Shown here in pieces: positions 1 through 8,613 of a stretch of DNA of 53,739 nucleotides (its first letter is position 1; each line of letters opens with the position of its first letter). This DNA is from Planctomycetaceae bacterium (GTDB taxonomy: Bacteria; Planctomycetota; Planctomycetia; Planctomycetales; Planctomycetaceae). The notes under the pieces are model-generated. The model did no database searches and had not been told where the DNA came from. It was given only the letters and a program-made list of their open reading frames with translations. The stretch lies in NCBI GenBank assembly GCA_947476295.1, contig CANJQC010000020.1, positions 1 to 53,739 of the forward strand. The letters run 5' to 3'. A program made the translations under genes and the position numbers.

Positions 1-184
1 ATCACAGGTCGGCCACGAGCGATCAACACAGTGCGAGAATTCATGAGGGCTCTCGCCGGCCTTGGTGGCTTCCTCGGTCGCAAGTCCGACGGTGAAACCC
101 GGTTGGCAGACCATCTGGCGTGGGCTCGAAACCCTCATCCTCGCTCTCCTCGGTTACCATGCCGCGCTCAAAAAATGTGGGTAA
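1..184 (+). pseudogene. IS4-type transposase, C-terminal remnant with frameshift
   Basis: This is the last part of an IS4/Tn5-dimerisation-type transposase entering from the left edge. The first frame reads ...TVREFMRALAGLGGFLGRKSDGE. After the run gaaaccc (94-100) the homologous sequence continues one frame over as PGWQTIWRGLETL and ends in LKKCG plus a stop at 182-184. Sequences of the type GGFLGRKSDGEPGW-x-T-x-WRGW are typical of the C-terminal end of IS4-family transposases, so one extra base near 97 breaks the gene. Recognition is from memory of the family, not a search. An open reading frame at 31-252 that follows the wrong frame after the insertion is not a real gene. The body of the element lies outside the window. 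Confidence 0.7.
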
Positions 185-256
185 GGATGAGCCCGGCAGG
201 CAGGACCTACCGAAATCGGCGACTGCATCCGGGCGAATCCTATCGGGAATAATGTC

Positions 257-285
257 TTTTTCCGGGGGAAGCGAACTGATATAAT
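257..285 (+). promoter_or_regulatory. Candidate promoter with -10 TATAAT just before the SecA-like start codon
   Basis: TATAAT lies at 280-285, and the next gene starts with ATG at 293. The expected transcription start would fall at about 292-293, so the mRNA would be leaderless or nearly so. There is no Shine-Dalgarno sequence between the -10 box and the ATG. The -35 region (257-262) is only a T-rich match. Confidence 0.4.
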
Positions 286-292
286 CTCGCCC

Positions 293-2239
293 ATGAGCCT
301 TTCTGACAAGTTATATCACGGCCTGAAGATGGGCTTTATTCCCTCTGCCGCACGGCGTTCGCGTTGGCGCGCGACGGCCCGCGAAATTATCAGGCTCAGC
401 GATTCGCTTCAAAGTCTGACTGACGAAGAGCTGATGACGCGGGGTCGCAAAGTACGATGGGAAGCAAGGGCGGGCGTCGCTCTGGAAAAATTGCTGCCCG
501 AATCCTACGCGCTGATACGCGAGTCTGCGCGGCGGGTCCTGGGCATGCAGCATTTCGAAGTGCAGATCATGGGGGCCATTGCGCTTTTCGAAGGCCATAT
601 CGCAGAAATGCAGACAGGCGAAGGAAAGACATTGACTGCCACGATGCCCTCCTTCCTGCGGGCGTTGCCGGGACAAGGTTGCCATATCGTGACAGTCAAT
701 GATTATCTGGCGAATCGCGACGCCGACACCATGGGCCCTGTGCATGCCAAACTTGGCCTAACCGTGGGCAAGATTCTGGATTCCATGGAAGCTGACGAAC
801 GCCGCACAAATTATGCATCAGATATCACCTACGGGACCAGCAAGGAAATGGGCTTTGACTTTCTCCGCGACCGACTGCGAAAAGGAGCAATGTCGGACGA
901 TGGTGGAACTCAGGTTCGCCGTTATATCCGGACGCTTCAGGGGGCAGAAGAACCGGTTCAACGCGGTCATTATTTCGCACTGATCGACGAAGCGGACAGT
1001 ATTCTGATCGATGAGGCTCGCACGCCACTCATTATCGGCTTGACGCAACCAAACGAGCCGGCAACCGTTAATTTGTTTCGCTGGAGCAATCGCGCAACTT
1101 TTCAGTTGGAACCGAGACGCGACTACGTTTACGAACCAGAGCGTCGCACCGCATGGCTCACCGATGCTGGTTGCCGTAAAGTCGTGCTGATGTCCAAGCC
1201 ATCGCTGCTGAGTTCAATAGATACCGAACGCATCTATGCGCAGGTCGAAAAAGCACTGACCGCTCGACATGCCTTTGAACTGGACCGCGATTACGTCATC
1301 GTGGAAAACAAAGTCGTGATCGTCGATGAGGGTACGGGACGTATCATGGATGGTCGCAAGTGGCAGGACGGACTGCATCAGGCGATCGAAGCGAAGGAAT
1401 TAATTCCTATCACGGCGGCGACCGGGGAAGCCGCGCGAATCACCGTACAAAGTTATTTCCGACATTATTCCCATCTGGCTGGAATGACAGGGACCGCATT
1501 GCCGGCGCGTGGAGAACTGAAGAAAACGTATCGCCTGAAAGTGACAAAGATCCCGACCAACAAAAAATGCATCCGCAAAGGCATGACAACGCGCATTTTT
1601 AAAATGCAGGACGCCAAACGCGAAGCCATTGTGGAACAGATTCAGCGAATGATAAAACTCGGAAGATCGGTCCTTGTCGGCACGCCGTCGGTGGAAGCAT
1701 CAGAAGCCCTCGGGTTGTTGCTGAAGGATAAGCGCATCCCGTTTCAGATCCTGAATGCCCGCTATCATGAACAGGAAGCGAAAATTATCTCCGGAGCCGG
1801 CGAGGCGGGCCGTGTCACAATTGCGACCAACATGGCTGGCCGCGGAACGGACATTATTCTGGATGATGACGTTCGGAAAGCTGGCGGTCTGCATGTGATT
1901 GCAACGGAGATCCACAGTTCAAAACGCATCGACCGCCAGCTTGTCGGTCGTTCTGCGCGTCAGGGCGATCCGGGTTCGTACCAGTTTTTCCTCAGTCTTG
2001 AAGACGAACTTTTGCGATCCCGTGAACCGAAAGAACGCCTGCGTAAGCAGCGCATGGGGATTGCCAACCGGCAAGGAGAACTTGGTCGATTATGGAACCG
2101 CTATTTTCTCAAGGTTCAGCGATTTCTAGAGAAGACTCACCGCAAGCAGCGCAAACATCTGCTCAAGCAGGAACGCATGCGACTGGATCAGTACGAAAAT
2201 ATGGGGCTCGATCCGTACCTGGAACTCACGGAATCGTGA
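293..2239 (+). CDS. Short SecA-like preprotein translocase ATPase
   Basis: A SecA-family DEAD motor that would drive protein export through SecYEG or act as an accessory SecA2-like motor. Visible motifs in order are MQTGEGKT (Walker A, residues 106-113), VNDYLA (about 135), IDEADSILIDEARTPLI (Walker B and preprotein cross-linking domain entry, 231-247), GMTGTA (about 398), NMAGRGTDI and GRSARQGDPG (motif VI). At 648 residues it is clearly shorter than housekeeping SecA (usually 850-1000 or more). Only about 80 residues follow motif VI, so most of the helical wing, the two-helix finger and the C-terminal zinc tail appear to be missing. I infer an accessory paralogue, with a full-length SecA elsewhere in the genome. 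It may be transcribed as a leaderless mRNA. Confidence 0.85.
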   Translation: MSLSDKLYHGLKMGFIPSAARRSRWRATAREIIRLSDSLQSLTDEELMTRGRKVRWEARAGVALEKLLPESYALIRESARRVLGMQHFEVQIMGAIALFEGHIAEMQTGEGKTLTATMPSFLRALPGQGCHIVTVNDYLANRDADTMGPVHAKLGLTVGKILDSMEADERRTNYASDITYGTSKEMGFDFLRDRLRKGAMSDDGGTQVRRYIRTLQGAEEPVQRGHYFALIDEADSILIDEARTPLIIGLTQPNEPATVNLFRWSNRATFQLEPRRDYVYEPERRTAWLTDAGCRKVVLMSKPSLLSSIDTERIYAQVEKALTARHAFELDRDYVIVENKVVIVDEGTGRIMDGRKWQDGLHQAIEAKELIPITAATGEAARITVQSYFRHYSHLAGMTGTALPARGELKKTYRLKVTKIPTNKKCIRKGMTTRIFKMQDAKREAIVEQIQRMIKLGRSVLVGTPSVEASEALGLLLKDKRIPFQILNARYHEQEAKIISGAGEAGRVTIATNMAGRGTDIILDDDVRKAGGLHVIATEIHSSKRIDRQLVGRSARQGDPGSYQFFLSLEDELLRSREPKERLRKQRMGIANRQGELGRLWNRYFLKVQRFLEKTHRKQRKHLLKQERMRLDQYENMGLDPYLELTES

Positions 2240-2308
2240 TCGCGAAACGAAAAAGGATAGAGGGCGGTTCGAGAAGTAATTGGCATCCAAGGATTCGATT
2301 TAAGTAGC

Positions 2309-2324
2309 TTGGACATTCATGTCC
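2309..2324. promoter_or_regulatory. Palindrome TTGGACATTCATGTCC overlapping the lipid-kinase start codon
   Basis: GGACATTCATGTCC at 2311-2324 is an inverted repeat that contains the ATG (2319-2321) of the next gene. The same 16-mer occurs on the minus strand at 26770-26785, and a related palindrome lies at 40929-40942. It could be an operator, a translation-blocking hairpin or a dispersed repeat. Confidence 0.4.
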
Positions 2325-3305
2325 GAGTCCTCACCGGAAAAACCGACACTTGATGCTCAAACGGTCTTGAACGCTGTGGATACTTTAGCAATTTCAGATG
2401 ACAGACGACTCGTTGTGATACAGCGTAATCCTCGTTCCGGATCAGGTGCCGGGCGAAAGGAATTGCTCATTCTGATTCGCGCACTGCGGAAGGCGGAATA
2501 TCGTGTTCGCATGTTTCGGTCGCGACCGAAGCTGGACGCCTTCCTTTCGATCTCAGAGAAAGCAGGGCTGTTGCGATGCATTGTTGCGGCAGGCGGAGAC
2601 GGGACGGTGGCTGATGTTGCCAATCGCCATCCAGGCTGCCCGATCGCCGTGTTGCCGCTGGGGACAGAGAATCTGCTGGCAGGGTACTTGAATCTGCCTC
2701 GCTGTGGTCGCTCGCTCGCTGTCGTGATTGCCTCCGGCCAGATCCAGATGTTTGATACCGCGACTGCGAACGGACGACGATTCCTGCTGATGCTGAGCGC
2801 TGGCGTTGACGGAGAAATCGTCCATGCGATTCATCAGTCGCGGACGGGAACTATTCGCCGCATGGGTTACGCCCTTCCAACACTGCGCGCATTTCTTTCA
2901 TCAAGTCCGCAGCTCATTCGCGTCTCAACGCCGGACGCAGGGCATATCGCGACAGGCACGCACGTCATCGTCACCAACATTCCGCGATACGGATTTGGAC
3001 TGAAATTTGCCCCCGAAGCAATTTCGGACGACGGACTGCTCAACGTTCGCATTTATCATGGCGCAACTCGCTGGCATATTCTCTGGCATGCCCTTCGATT
3101 GAAACTGGGACTGTCGATTCACGCCTCTGAATGCACAAAATTCACTGCGACCAGAGTAACGCTTGAATCCGCAACAGCCGCCCCGATTTCCGGCGTCCAA
3201 ATCGACGGCGATCCCTGCTCATCGCTTCCCGTCCGCGTGACAATCGAACCCGCAAGTCTTTGCGTGCTTGGGCGATTCGTAAAAAAAGCACTCCGACAGA
3301 GTTGA
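2319..3305 (+). CDS. Diacylglycerol/sphingosine kinase-like lipid kinase (DAGK catalytic domain)
   Basis: A member of the DAGK_cat/LCB5 lipid-kinase superfamily, which phosphorylates diacylglycerol or related lipids with ATP at the membrane surface. Visible motifs are NPRSGSGAGRKE (residues about 37-48), the nucleotide-binding AAGGDGTVADVAN (about 91-103) and LPLGTENLLAGYL, where most relatives have GTGN. A C-terminal beta domain with SAGVDGEIVHAI follows. The length of 328 residues is normal for the family. The ATG lies inside a palindrome and has no obvious Shine-Dalgarno sequence. The last codons overlap a hairpin that acts as a terminator on the opposite strand. The exact substrate cannot be told from the sequence. 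Confidence 0.82.
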   Translation: MSESSPEKPTLDAQTVLNAVDTLAISDDRRLVVIQRNPRSGSGAGRKELLILIRALRKAEYRVRMFRSRPKLDAFLSISEKAGLLRCIVAAGGDGTVADVANRHPGCPIAVLPLGTENLLAGYLNLPRCGRSLAVVIASGQIQMFDTATANGRRFLLMLSAGVDGEIVHAIHQSRTGTIRRMGYALPTLRAFLSSSPQLIRVSTPDAGHIATGTHVIVTNIPRYGFGLKFAPEAISDDGLLNVRIYHGATRWHILWHALRLKLGLSIHASECTKFTATRVTLESATAAPISGVQIDGDPCSSLPVRVTIEPASLCVLGRFVKKALRQS

Positions 3306-3322
3306 GTGCTCTGCCGGAGTGC
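3281..3322 (-). terminator. Rho-independent terminator for the leftward gene, embedded in the end of the convergent lipid-kinase gene
   Basis: The arms are GCACTCCGACAGAG (3288-3301) and CTCTGCCGGAGTGC (3309-3322), with one mismatch and a 7-nt loop. On the minus strand the hairpin is followed by seven T (A-run at 3281-3287). It therefore terminates the leftward gene 3370-3855, while its sequence also encodes the last residues of the convergent plus-strand gene. Confidence 0.75.
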
Positions 3323-3369
3323 CTTCGCCCGACCCGATACGGTTTGACTGCGGCGCAGTCTGAGTGATG

Positions 3370-3855
3370 TCAACGTGTTTCGTAAATCATGCCGTCAGGC
3401 CGATAATGTAACCCTGGCTTGACCATTTGCGGAGGAACGGACAGGAGTTCCAAGCGAACTTCGTTCCCGTTCGCGACGGTACCGTGAATGCTGATGAGCG
3501 AGCGAATACAATCAGGTTCGGGCAGTTCACAAGACTCTGCCACGGAATACCATTCAAAACGGCTAATGGATTCAAAGAGCATATTGAACTGGGTCAGATC
3601 GACGCGAAAACTGGCATGATCGATTCTGCCATCCTTCGCTCCGCCTACAATCTCAGTTGTTCCCAGATACATACATACCGTCCAAGCCCGCTCGTCGAAT
3701 TGGCAGTCGTAACCGACTCGTCCAACGTGCGTGAGAGGCTCGAACAGGGCCGACGCCTGATGCACAAAACCCTTCAACCACTCCGGTCGATAGTCTCGCT
3801 GCTCCCTGCGTAATCGATACTGCTCCATCTGTTCAAGCAGTTCTTCAATGGACAT
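3370..3855 (-). CDS. Conserved-looking hypothetical protein, 161 residues
   Basis: I do not recognise a named domain. The protein starts MSIEELLEQMEQYRLRREQR, a charged helix, followed by a mixed alpha/beta body with a central MYLGTTEIVGGAKDG segment and the end RPDGMIYETR. It has no signal peptide or membrane segment, so it should be cytoplasmic. It is preferred over the overlapping plus-strand frame at 3427-3813 because it is longer, has normal composition and is followed by a good terminator on its own strand. It stands alone between convergent and divergent neighbours. Its function is unknown. Confidence 0.6.
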   Translation of the reverse strand: MSIEELLEQMEQYRLRREQRDYRPEWLKGFVHQASALFEPLTHVGRVGYDCQFDERAWTVCMYLGTTEIVGGAKDGRIDHASFRVDLTQFNMLFESISRFEWYSVAESCELPEPDCIRSLISIHGTVANGNEVRLELLSVPPQMVKPGLHYRPDGMIYETR

Positions 3856-4299
3856 GGTTAACCTGGGTGTTTGGCTGAAATTCGATGAGACTGAAGTTCG
3901 CTCCGCCTGCAGCGAAACAAATTATCAGCGTGCCGGAAGTCAGAGTCATTGTTGAGGTCACATCCATGAGTGTGATTGGCGACAGAGCATCAGCTCCGGC
4001 AGACAAAATACCTGACGATGAACACACGGTTTATCGGGAGTGTGAGTGCCATCGATCAGATATTTTATGCCACTCCCGCGTACGATTGCTTCGTCGCGGT
4101 CCTGTCCTGCCTGTCAGGACGTCGGGCACGCATTGAGTCGCGCCTGCCGAATGCTCCGACTGTGCATATTGAGCACAGTTGAGCGCGGATGAATCGAAAA
4201 GCGACCGTCGCCAACTCGTATCAATTCAGAATTTGTCACGCCCCGGCACCGCCAGCGGACAGAGAGAACGTGACATCCTGCAATTGGTCATTGCGGCAA
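3856..4299. other. Gene-poor stretch with one hairpin
   Basis: I find no convincing gene here. Short frames at 3845-4027 (minus), 3885-4136 and 3976-4182 (plus) have no recognisable features and conflict with one another. A perfect 7-bp inverted repeat ACTGTGC/GCACAGT with a 7-nt loop lies at 4159-4179. It has no T-run on either side, so it is not a clear terminator. Confidence 0.4.
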
Positions 4300-4839
4300 T
4301 TACGGTTGCCTGTGTGGGCGGCTTTCCGCAATTCTAAACTGCGCCATGAAACAGGCAAACAGCAAACGAAACGCCGGCGAAAAATCATTTGGCGATCGGG
4401 TTATCCAGTCCTGAATCGAATCGACCGGCATCCACAGCACGTCGGCAATCTCGCTGGAATCCGGCGTCACGGCGACGTCTGAGCAGCACCGGTACAATAC
4501 CGTAAATTCCTGAGAGGTATCATCGCAGGCAGAAAACTTCTGCAGCCGCTCGACCGCAGATTCAATGCCGAGTTCTTCGAACAATTCCCGGACGGCAGTC
4601 GCATCATAGTCTTCCCCGGCACTCACATGCCCGGAACACGACGATGTCCAGACCGATGGAAATTCCTCCTTGGAGTCCGCCCGCTTATGGATCAGCAGAC
4701 ACTCATCCTGTCGAAACAAAAACACATGTACCGCCCGATGCCGCAACTTCCTCCGATGCACTTCGGAACGAGGCAGCTTCGCCACAGCCTGATCGTCCTC
4801 ATTAACGACATCGAAATATTCTTCGTATTCATTCAGCAT
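4300..4839 (-). CDS. Nudix hydrolase (YfcD / isopentenyl-diphosphate isomerase-like group)
   Basis: A Nudix-superfamily enzyme of 179 residues. The Nudix box is complete: GHVSAGED, then REL, then FEELGI, matching GX5EX7REUXEEXGU. The N-terminal strand HRAVHVFLFRQDECLLIHKR and the WTSSCSGHV segment resemble the branch shared by YfcD-type hydrolases and isopentenyl-diphosphate isomerase. It probably hydrolyses a nucleoside-diphosphate-linked compound in the cytoplasm; the substrate cannot be assigned. It is the third gene of the leftward cluster, 89 bp after cytidylate kinase, so it may be co-transcribed with it. Confidence 0.8.
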   Translation of the reverse strand: MLNEYEEYFDVVNEDDQAVAKLPRSEVHRRKLRHRAVHVFLFRQDECLLIHKRADSKEEFPSVWTSSCSGHVSAGEDYDATAVRELFEELGIESAVERLQKFSACDDTSQEFTVLYRCCSDVAVTPDSSEIADVLWMPVDSIQDWITRSPNDFSPAFRLLFACFMAQFRIAESRPHRQP

Positions 4840-4928
4840 GTTTTACAACCAATTCGATAGCTCGACTTCGTCACTTGACTCCTGGATCTGCATGAATCCT
4901 GCTCCTCGCTGCTGCACTGAGCCACACT

Positions 4929-5579
4929 TCAGGGTTTCCTGCCCTGAATCCTGTCAATCAGCATTTCCACAACCTGTGCAATCGAGAGGTCTGAGGTGTC
5001 CACGACAATGGCATTTTTGGCAGGGATCATCGGCGCGTGCTCGCGGGTTTCGTCTCGTTCGTCACGTTGGCGAAGCTGGTCCATGACAACGCGGATTGAC
5101 TGAACGACGCCTTTGTAAGCTAACTCGCGTTGCCGACGACGAGCCCGGGCTTCTAGGTCGGCTTTGACGAAAAACTTATGTTCGGCATCCGGGAATACGA
5201 CGGTTCCCTGATCACGGCCTTCAGTCACCATGCTCCCGAGTTTACCGATGTCCCGCTGCAGTTCGACCAGACGCTCACGGACTATCGGGTTCGATGCGAT
5301 GATGGAAGATATCGCCGTGACTTCCGGCGTGCGGACTTCCGACGTGACGTCCTGTTTATTCAGCAGCAAACGATCTTTATCGAACGAAATCGTGAGGCCA
5401 CGAGCGATCTGAGCGACTGCCGACCGATCGTTTTCATCGGTCGCCGCATTCAGCACGGCCAGGGCAACGGCACGATACATCGCTCCGGTGTCAAGGAAAC
5501 CAACGTTGAGCCGTTGAGCGAGTAGCCGGGCCACAGTGCTTTTCCCGGAGCCCGCTGGTCCGTCAATCGTGATGATCAT
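4929..5579 (-). CDS. cmk: Cytidylate kinase
   Basis: Phosphorylates CMP and dCMP with ATP in pyrimidine nucleotide metabolism. It shows the P-loop GPAGSGKST (residues 6-14), the family signature DTGAMYRAVALAV, and EGRDQGTVVFPDAEHKFFV with the NMP-binding and lid Arg residues downstream (EARARRRQRE). I choose the ATG at 5579 because MIITIDGPAGSGKST is the usual beginning; a longer frame to 5630 would add 17 unlikely residues and overlap the upstream gene. The start lies 13 bp after the stop of the GH38-like gene, so the two are probably translated from one mRNA. Confidence 0.93.
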   Translation of the reverse strand: MIITIDGPAGSGKSTVARLLAQRLNVGFLDTGAMYRAVALAVLNAATDENDRSAVAQIARGLTISFDKDRLLLNKQDVTSEVRTPEVTAISSIIASNPIVRERLVELQRDIGKLGSMVTEGRDQGTVVFPDAEHKFFVKADLEARARRRQRELAYKGVVQSIRVVMDQLRQRDERDETREHAPMIPAKNAIVVDTSDLSIAQVVEMLIDRIQGRKP

Positions 5580-5592
5580 GTTCGAAAAAATC

Positions 5593-8500
5593 CTATAGTG
5601 CAAGGAGCACTTCTTTGATTTGATACGCATTCAGCGGCACGACGATACCCTCATCTGTAATCTCGGCGACTACTTTTTGTGAGCGGTCTGCATTCACGAC
5701 AAACGCTGCCGTTGGACGACGGGCTGTCCGGATCAGACATTTGACTGACAGCCCTTCGGTTTCGGTCAACAGCAAAGATAACTCTTCACCCCGATCGGCG
5801 GTTGCCGCCCGCACTCTGGAATGAACAAGTTCCACGTTTCGAGCCGAAAGTCCCAGCACCCAGCTGCTTGCCGTTGAAGCTGGTGTGGTGCCGGATGTCT
5901 CCGTGATAATGGCCGCAGTCATGGCATCGACTGCAGTTCGCAGAGGGAACGCTTGGTCAAAATCGATCGTAAACTGAAACTCTCGAGACGGCTCGCTTTC
6001 GACAACCAGCAGACTATCAAACATTCGCGGCCCTGATCGGCGATGATAAGGTCGTCCATGACTTGCAATAACGACACGATGATCCGGATCGCTGACTTCC
6101 ACGTAGTCCGGTGATTCAAAACGTTCGGAGCGAAATCCCGCTGCGTGCCCCATGACGCTGCGCGTGACGGTAGCGGATTCGTTGTCCCACGCAAAGCGAC
6201 ACCCAAAGTAAGTCAGCCATGGGTTACCTGTGACTTGCGTGACAAGTTGATCAAAAATCAGCGTCACATGAATTCTGGGCTGGGCTCGATCGATCGACGT
6301 CACCTGGCGCACTTTAGCCAGCGTTGAACCATCAGCGGGCGAACGCAGTTCACCGGTTGTTTCAATCGAGGCAAACACCATGCCTGCATGAAGAATCCGG
6401 TGCTCCAACAGGTGAGTCGTTGCGTACGCAGACTTACGAACTTCACCGCTTCCATCGTCGAGGAGCGTCTGTTCGCGTTCGTAGCGAAAGCAGACCTGCT
6501 GGCTCAGGCGATTCCCGCGCTGCTGATGGTATGTCACCGCTGCGATGCCGCCCGTACGGTCGCTGAGCGTGACTTCGAAGTGACGATTGCGCAGTGTCAA
6601 TGATTCGGCGAGCGGCGGTTCACGAGGAATTGGTTCGAGAATCGACTGTGGTGGCTGGCCGGATCTGCTTTCGCTCAACCAGGCGAAACCACCCGGCGGC
6701 AGCTTGACCAGCAGTCGTACTTTGTCGCCCGTGCGTTCAGCAAGTTCGATCGAGTTCGCAGCCGCCGGACGTTTCCACGAATCCGGCCATGCCACATCGA
6801 CGATACGACCAAACGGAATGGTATTGGCAATCAACAGCCCTCGGATTTCGGCGGGCTGCTGCGGGATGCGAGAACGGAGCGACGATGTCAGCCGGTCAGA
6901 ACACGATGTGAGTTGTGCATGGATTGATGCGGATGCAGCCTGAAGAGCCGCATCCTTGGCAGACAACATCGTCGCTGTATCGACATGCTGAAGCTCAAGT
7001 GCGGCGAGTTCCGTTTCGATCTGCGCAAACAGGGCGTTGATGACATCGACGTTTTCTTCAGCTTTGACCAGACGAGTCATGACGAACAGCGTGCGCAGAG
7101 ATTCCACGCGTTGTTGAAACAGACGCAGCAGCGCCGGGCCGGACACGGGGGCTTCGGTTTTGAGCACCGACGACTGAATCAGATACGGCGCAAGGTATTC
7201 AGAGTGCTGGTAGCGTTCGGTCATGCGGCTACCGTCGCACACATGCACCAATGCCGCCATTGTTGTGAATTCGCCAAGTACCGGAGCGTAGCCCGTGGCG
7301 ATCTGCAAATCTCGCAACCACGGCGTCTTCAATGACGGCAGGCGAGCGAGAAACAGAGCGGCGGTATTATCGTCCTGCATGCTTTCGTTGTAGCGATCGG
7401 CAAATCGCAAAAATCCGGCAGCACTGTCGATGGCCAGTGGGATTCGCGACGCGGCGGGAACTTGCGATCCGTCTGGAGCCTGCCAATCGAACTGACAACG
7501 TTCCTTGTCAGGATACAGCCCATCATCGAGTGCAAAATGCAGGGCAGATTCAAAACCAAAGTACGTCAGCAGCGCTGGCAGAGACGCTGTCATGCCGTAG
7601 CGGCGGCGAGCCCAGTGGCGGGGCGGTGAACCGATGATGTCGGTGAATGTCCGGCGGCAGCGTTCGATGTCGGTCAGGGTCGCCGCCATAGAATTCAGCG
7701 ACGGGCGAATTTCCGCGTCGTGACCGGTGAGCAGAGTCAGCGTGCCATCGGTTATCGCCTGCTTCAGCTGCGTTGCGAGTGAAGCGTCCTTCTGAACCCA
7801 TGTCGCAAGCTCACGGCCTGTCACGAACAGATTGAGTCGCGTCGCCGGGGTGGCGGAAGAAATGAGGCTGCAAATCCCGGAGGTTTGCTCGTCGTCACCG
7901 GGAATACAGAAATCCAGCAGGTAACAGTTCATCGGATAGAACTTCTCCCGCGTGTCACGAAGATGTTCGAAGCATCGCATCAAATGCAGCTTAACGGTGA
8001 CTTCGTCACCGATGAGAGATGCCTCTGACGCCAGGTGAACCTCGCGGCTCAGCAGGATATTGTCGGCGTCCACAAAATGATGGCGGCGGCGACTCAGCAG
8101 TTGCACTTGTAGCATGACAATGCCGAGCGACAGGAAATGATCGACCAGTACGGGCGTTGTCGCAGTGATTTGCGTGGGCTGGGATGCTTCAGCAACCGGG
8201 CAGCGCCGGGCATCTGAGCTGGCTTCCGGGTCTGAAATGTCGGCCTCATCCGAAGAACTGGCTTCATCTGCCAATGCTGCGTCAATCGCCGCAAGCCAGT
8301 CTTCTCGTTTCGAACATCCTGCCAACACAATATGCCCCTGTTCGCGAAAGACAGCACGCCATTCGTGCGGCATCCATGATTCGGACGCCGAAGGAACAAG
8401 GACGATGCGACGACCAGGGTAGCCGGTGAGTGATTCGGCCTGGCGAAAAAGCGGGATACTATTGGATCGTTGAAGCAAGCGCGGATGCCATGCACAAGCG

Positions 8501-8613
8501 ATGGCGTTGAGCAGACTTGCGGCGTCCTCTTCTGGCAGGTCGGTCGGCAGGTCTTCGATGGAATATCCTGGAATCAGCACGCTGATTTCAGAAAAATCTT
8601 GGGAGACAGACAT
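5593..8613 (-). CDS. Large glycoside hydrolase-like protein, probable GH38-type alpha-mannosidase fold
   Basis: A 1006-residue protein without a signal peptide. The first 170 residues are variable and acidic. The middle (about 190-480) reads like the alpha/beta barrel of GH38/GH57 enzymes, with passages such as LLTGHDAEIRPSLNSM, GSPPRHWARRRYGM and LPALLTYFGFESALHFALDDG. The C-terminal half (from about 660) resembles the GH38 beta-sandwich region (FEVTLSDRTGGIAAVTYH, then long beta-rich segments). I cannot place the catalytic Asp nucleophile with confidence, so activity on mannosides is unproven. It is the first gene of a leftward operon with cmk. Planctomycetes carry many divergent glycan-acting proteins, and this may be one of them. 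Confidence 0.5.
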   Translation of the reverse strand: MSVSQDFSEISVLIPGYSIEDLPTDLPEEDAASLLNAIACAWHPRLLQRSNSIPLFRQAESLTGYPGRRIVLVPSASESWMPHEWRAVFREQGHIVLAGCSKREDWLAAIDAALADEASSSDEADISDPEASSDARRCPVAEASQPTQITATTPVLVDHFLSLGIVMLQVQLLSRRRHHFVDADNILLSREVHLASEASLIGDEVTVKLHLMRCFEHLRDTREKFYPMNCYLLDFCIPGDDEQTSGICSLISSATPATRLNLFVTGRELATWVQKDASLATQLKQAITDGTLTLLTGHDAEIRPSLNSMAATLTDIERCRRTFTDIIGSPPRHWARRRYGMTASLPALLTYFGFESALHFALDDGLYPDKERCQFDWQAPDGSQVPAASRIPLAIDSAAGFLRFADRYNESMQDDNTAALFLARLPSLKTPWLRDLQIATGYAPVLGEFTTMAALVHVCDGSRMTERYQHSEYLAPYLIQSSVLKTEAPVSGPALLRLFQQRVESLRTLFVMTRLVKAEENVDVINALFAQIETELAALELQHVDTATMLSAKDAALQAASASIHAQLTSCSDRLTSSLRSRIPQQPAEIRGLLIANTIPFGRIVDVAWPDSWKRPAAANSIELAERTGDKVRLLVKLPPGGFAWLSESRSGQPPQSILEPIPREPPLAESLTLRNRHFEVTLSDRTGGIAAVTYHQQRGNRLSQQVCFRYEREQTLLDDGSGEVRKSAYATTHLLEHRILHAGMVFASIETTGELRSPADGSTLAKVRQVTSIDRAQPRIHVTLIFDQLVTQVTGNPWLTYFGCRFAWDNESATVTRSVMGHAAGFRSERFESPDYVEVSDPDHRVVIASHGRPYHRRSGPRMFDSLLVVESEPSREFQFTIDFDQAFPLRTAVDAMTAAIITETSGTTPASTASSWVLGLSARNVELVHSRVRAATADRGEELSLLLTETEGLSVKCLIRTARRPTAAFVVNADRSQKVVAEITDEGIVVPLNAYQIKEVLLAL

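Noticed and set aside
31-252. Open frame of 73 residues at the left edge
   Set aside because: The first part is the transposase remnant; after the extra base at about 97 it follows the wrong frame, so it is not a separate gene.
3427-3813. Plus-strand frame of 128 residues opposite the small hypothetical gene
   Set aside because: It is antisense to the longer minus-strand gene, which has its own terminator; no features support it.
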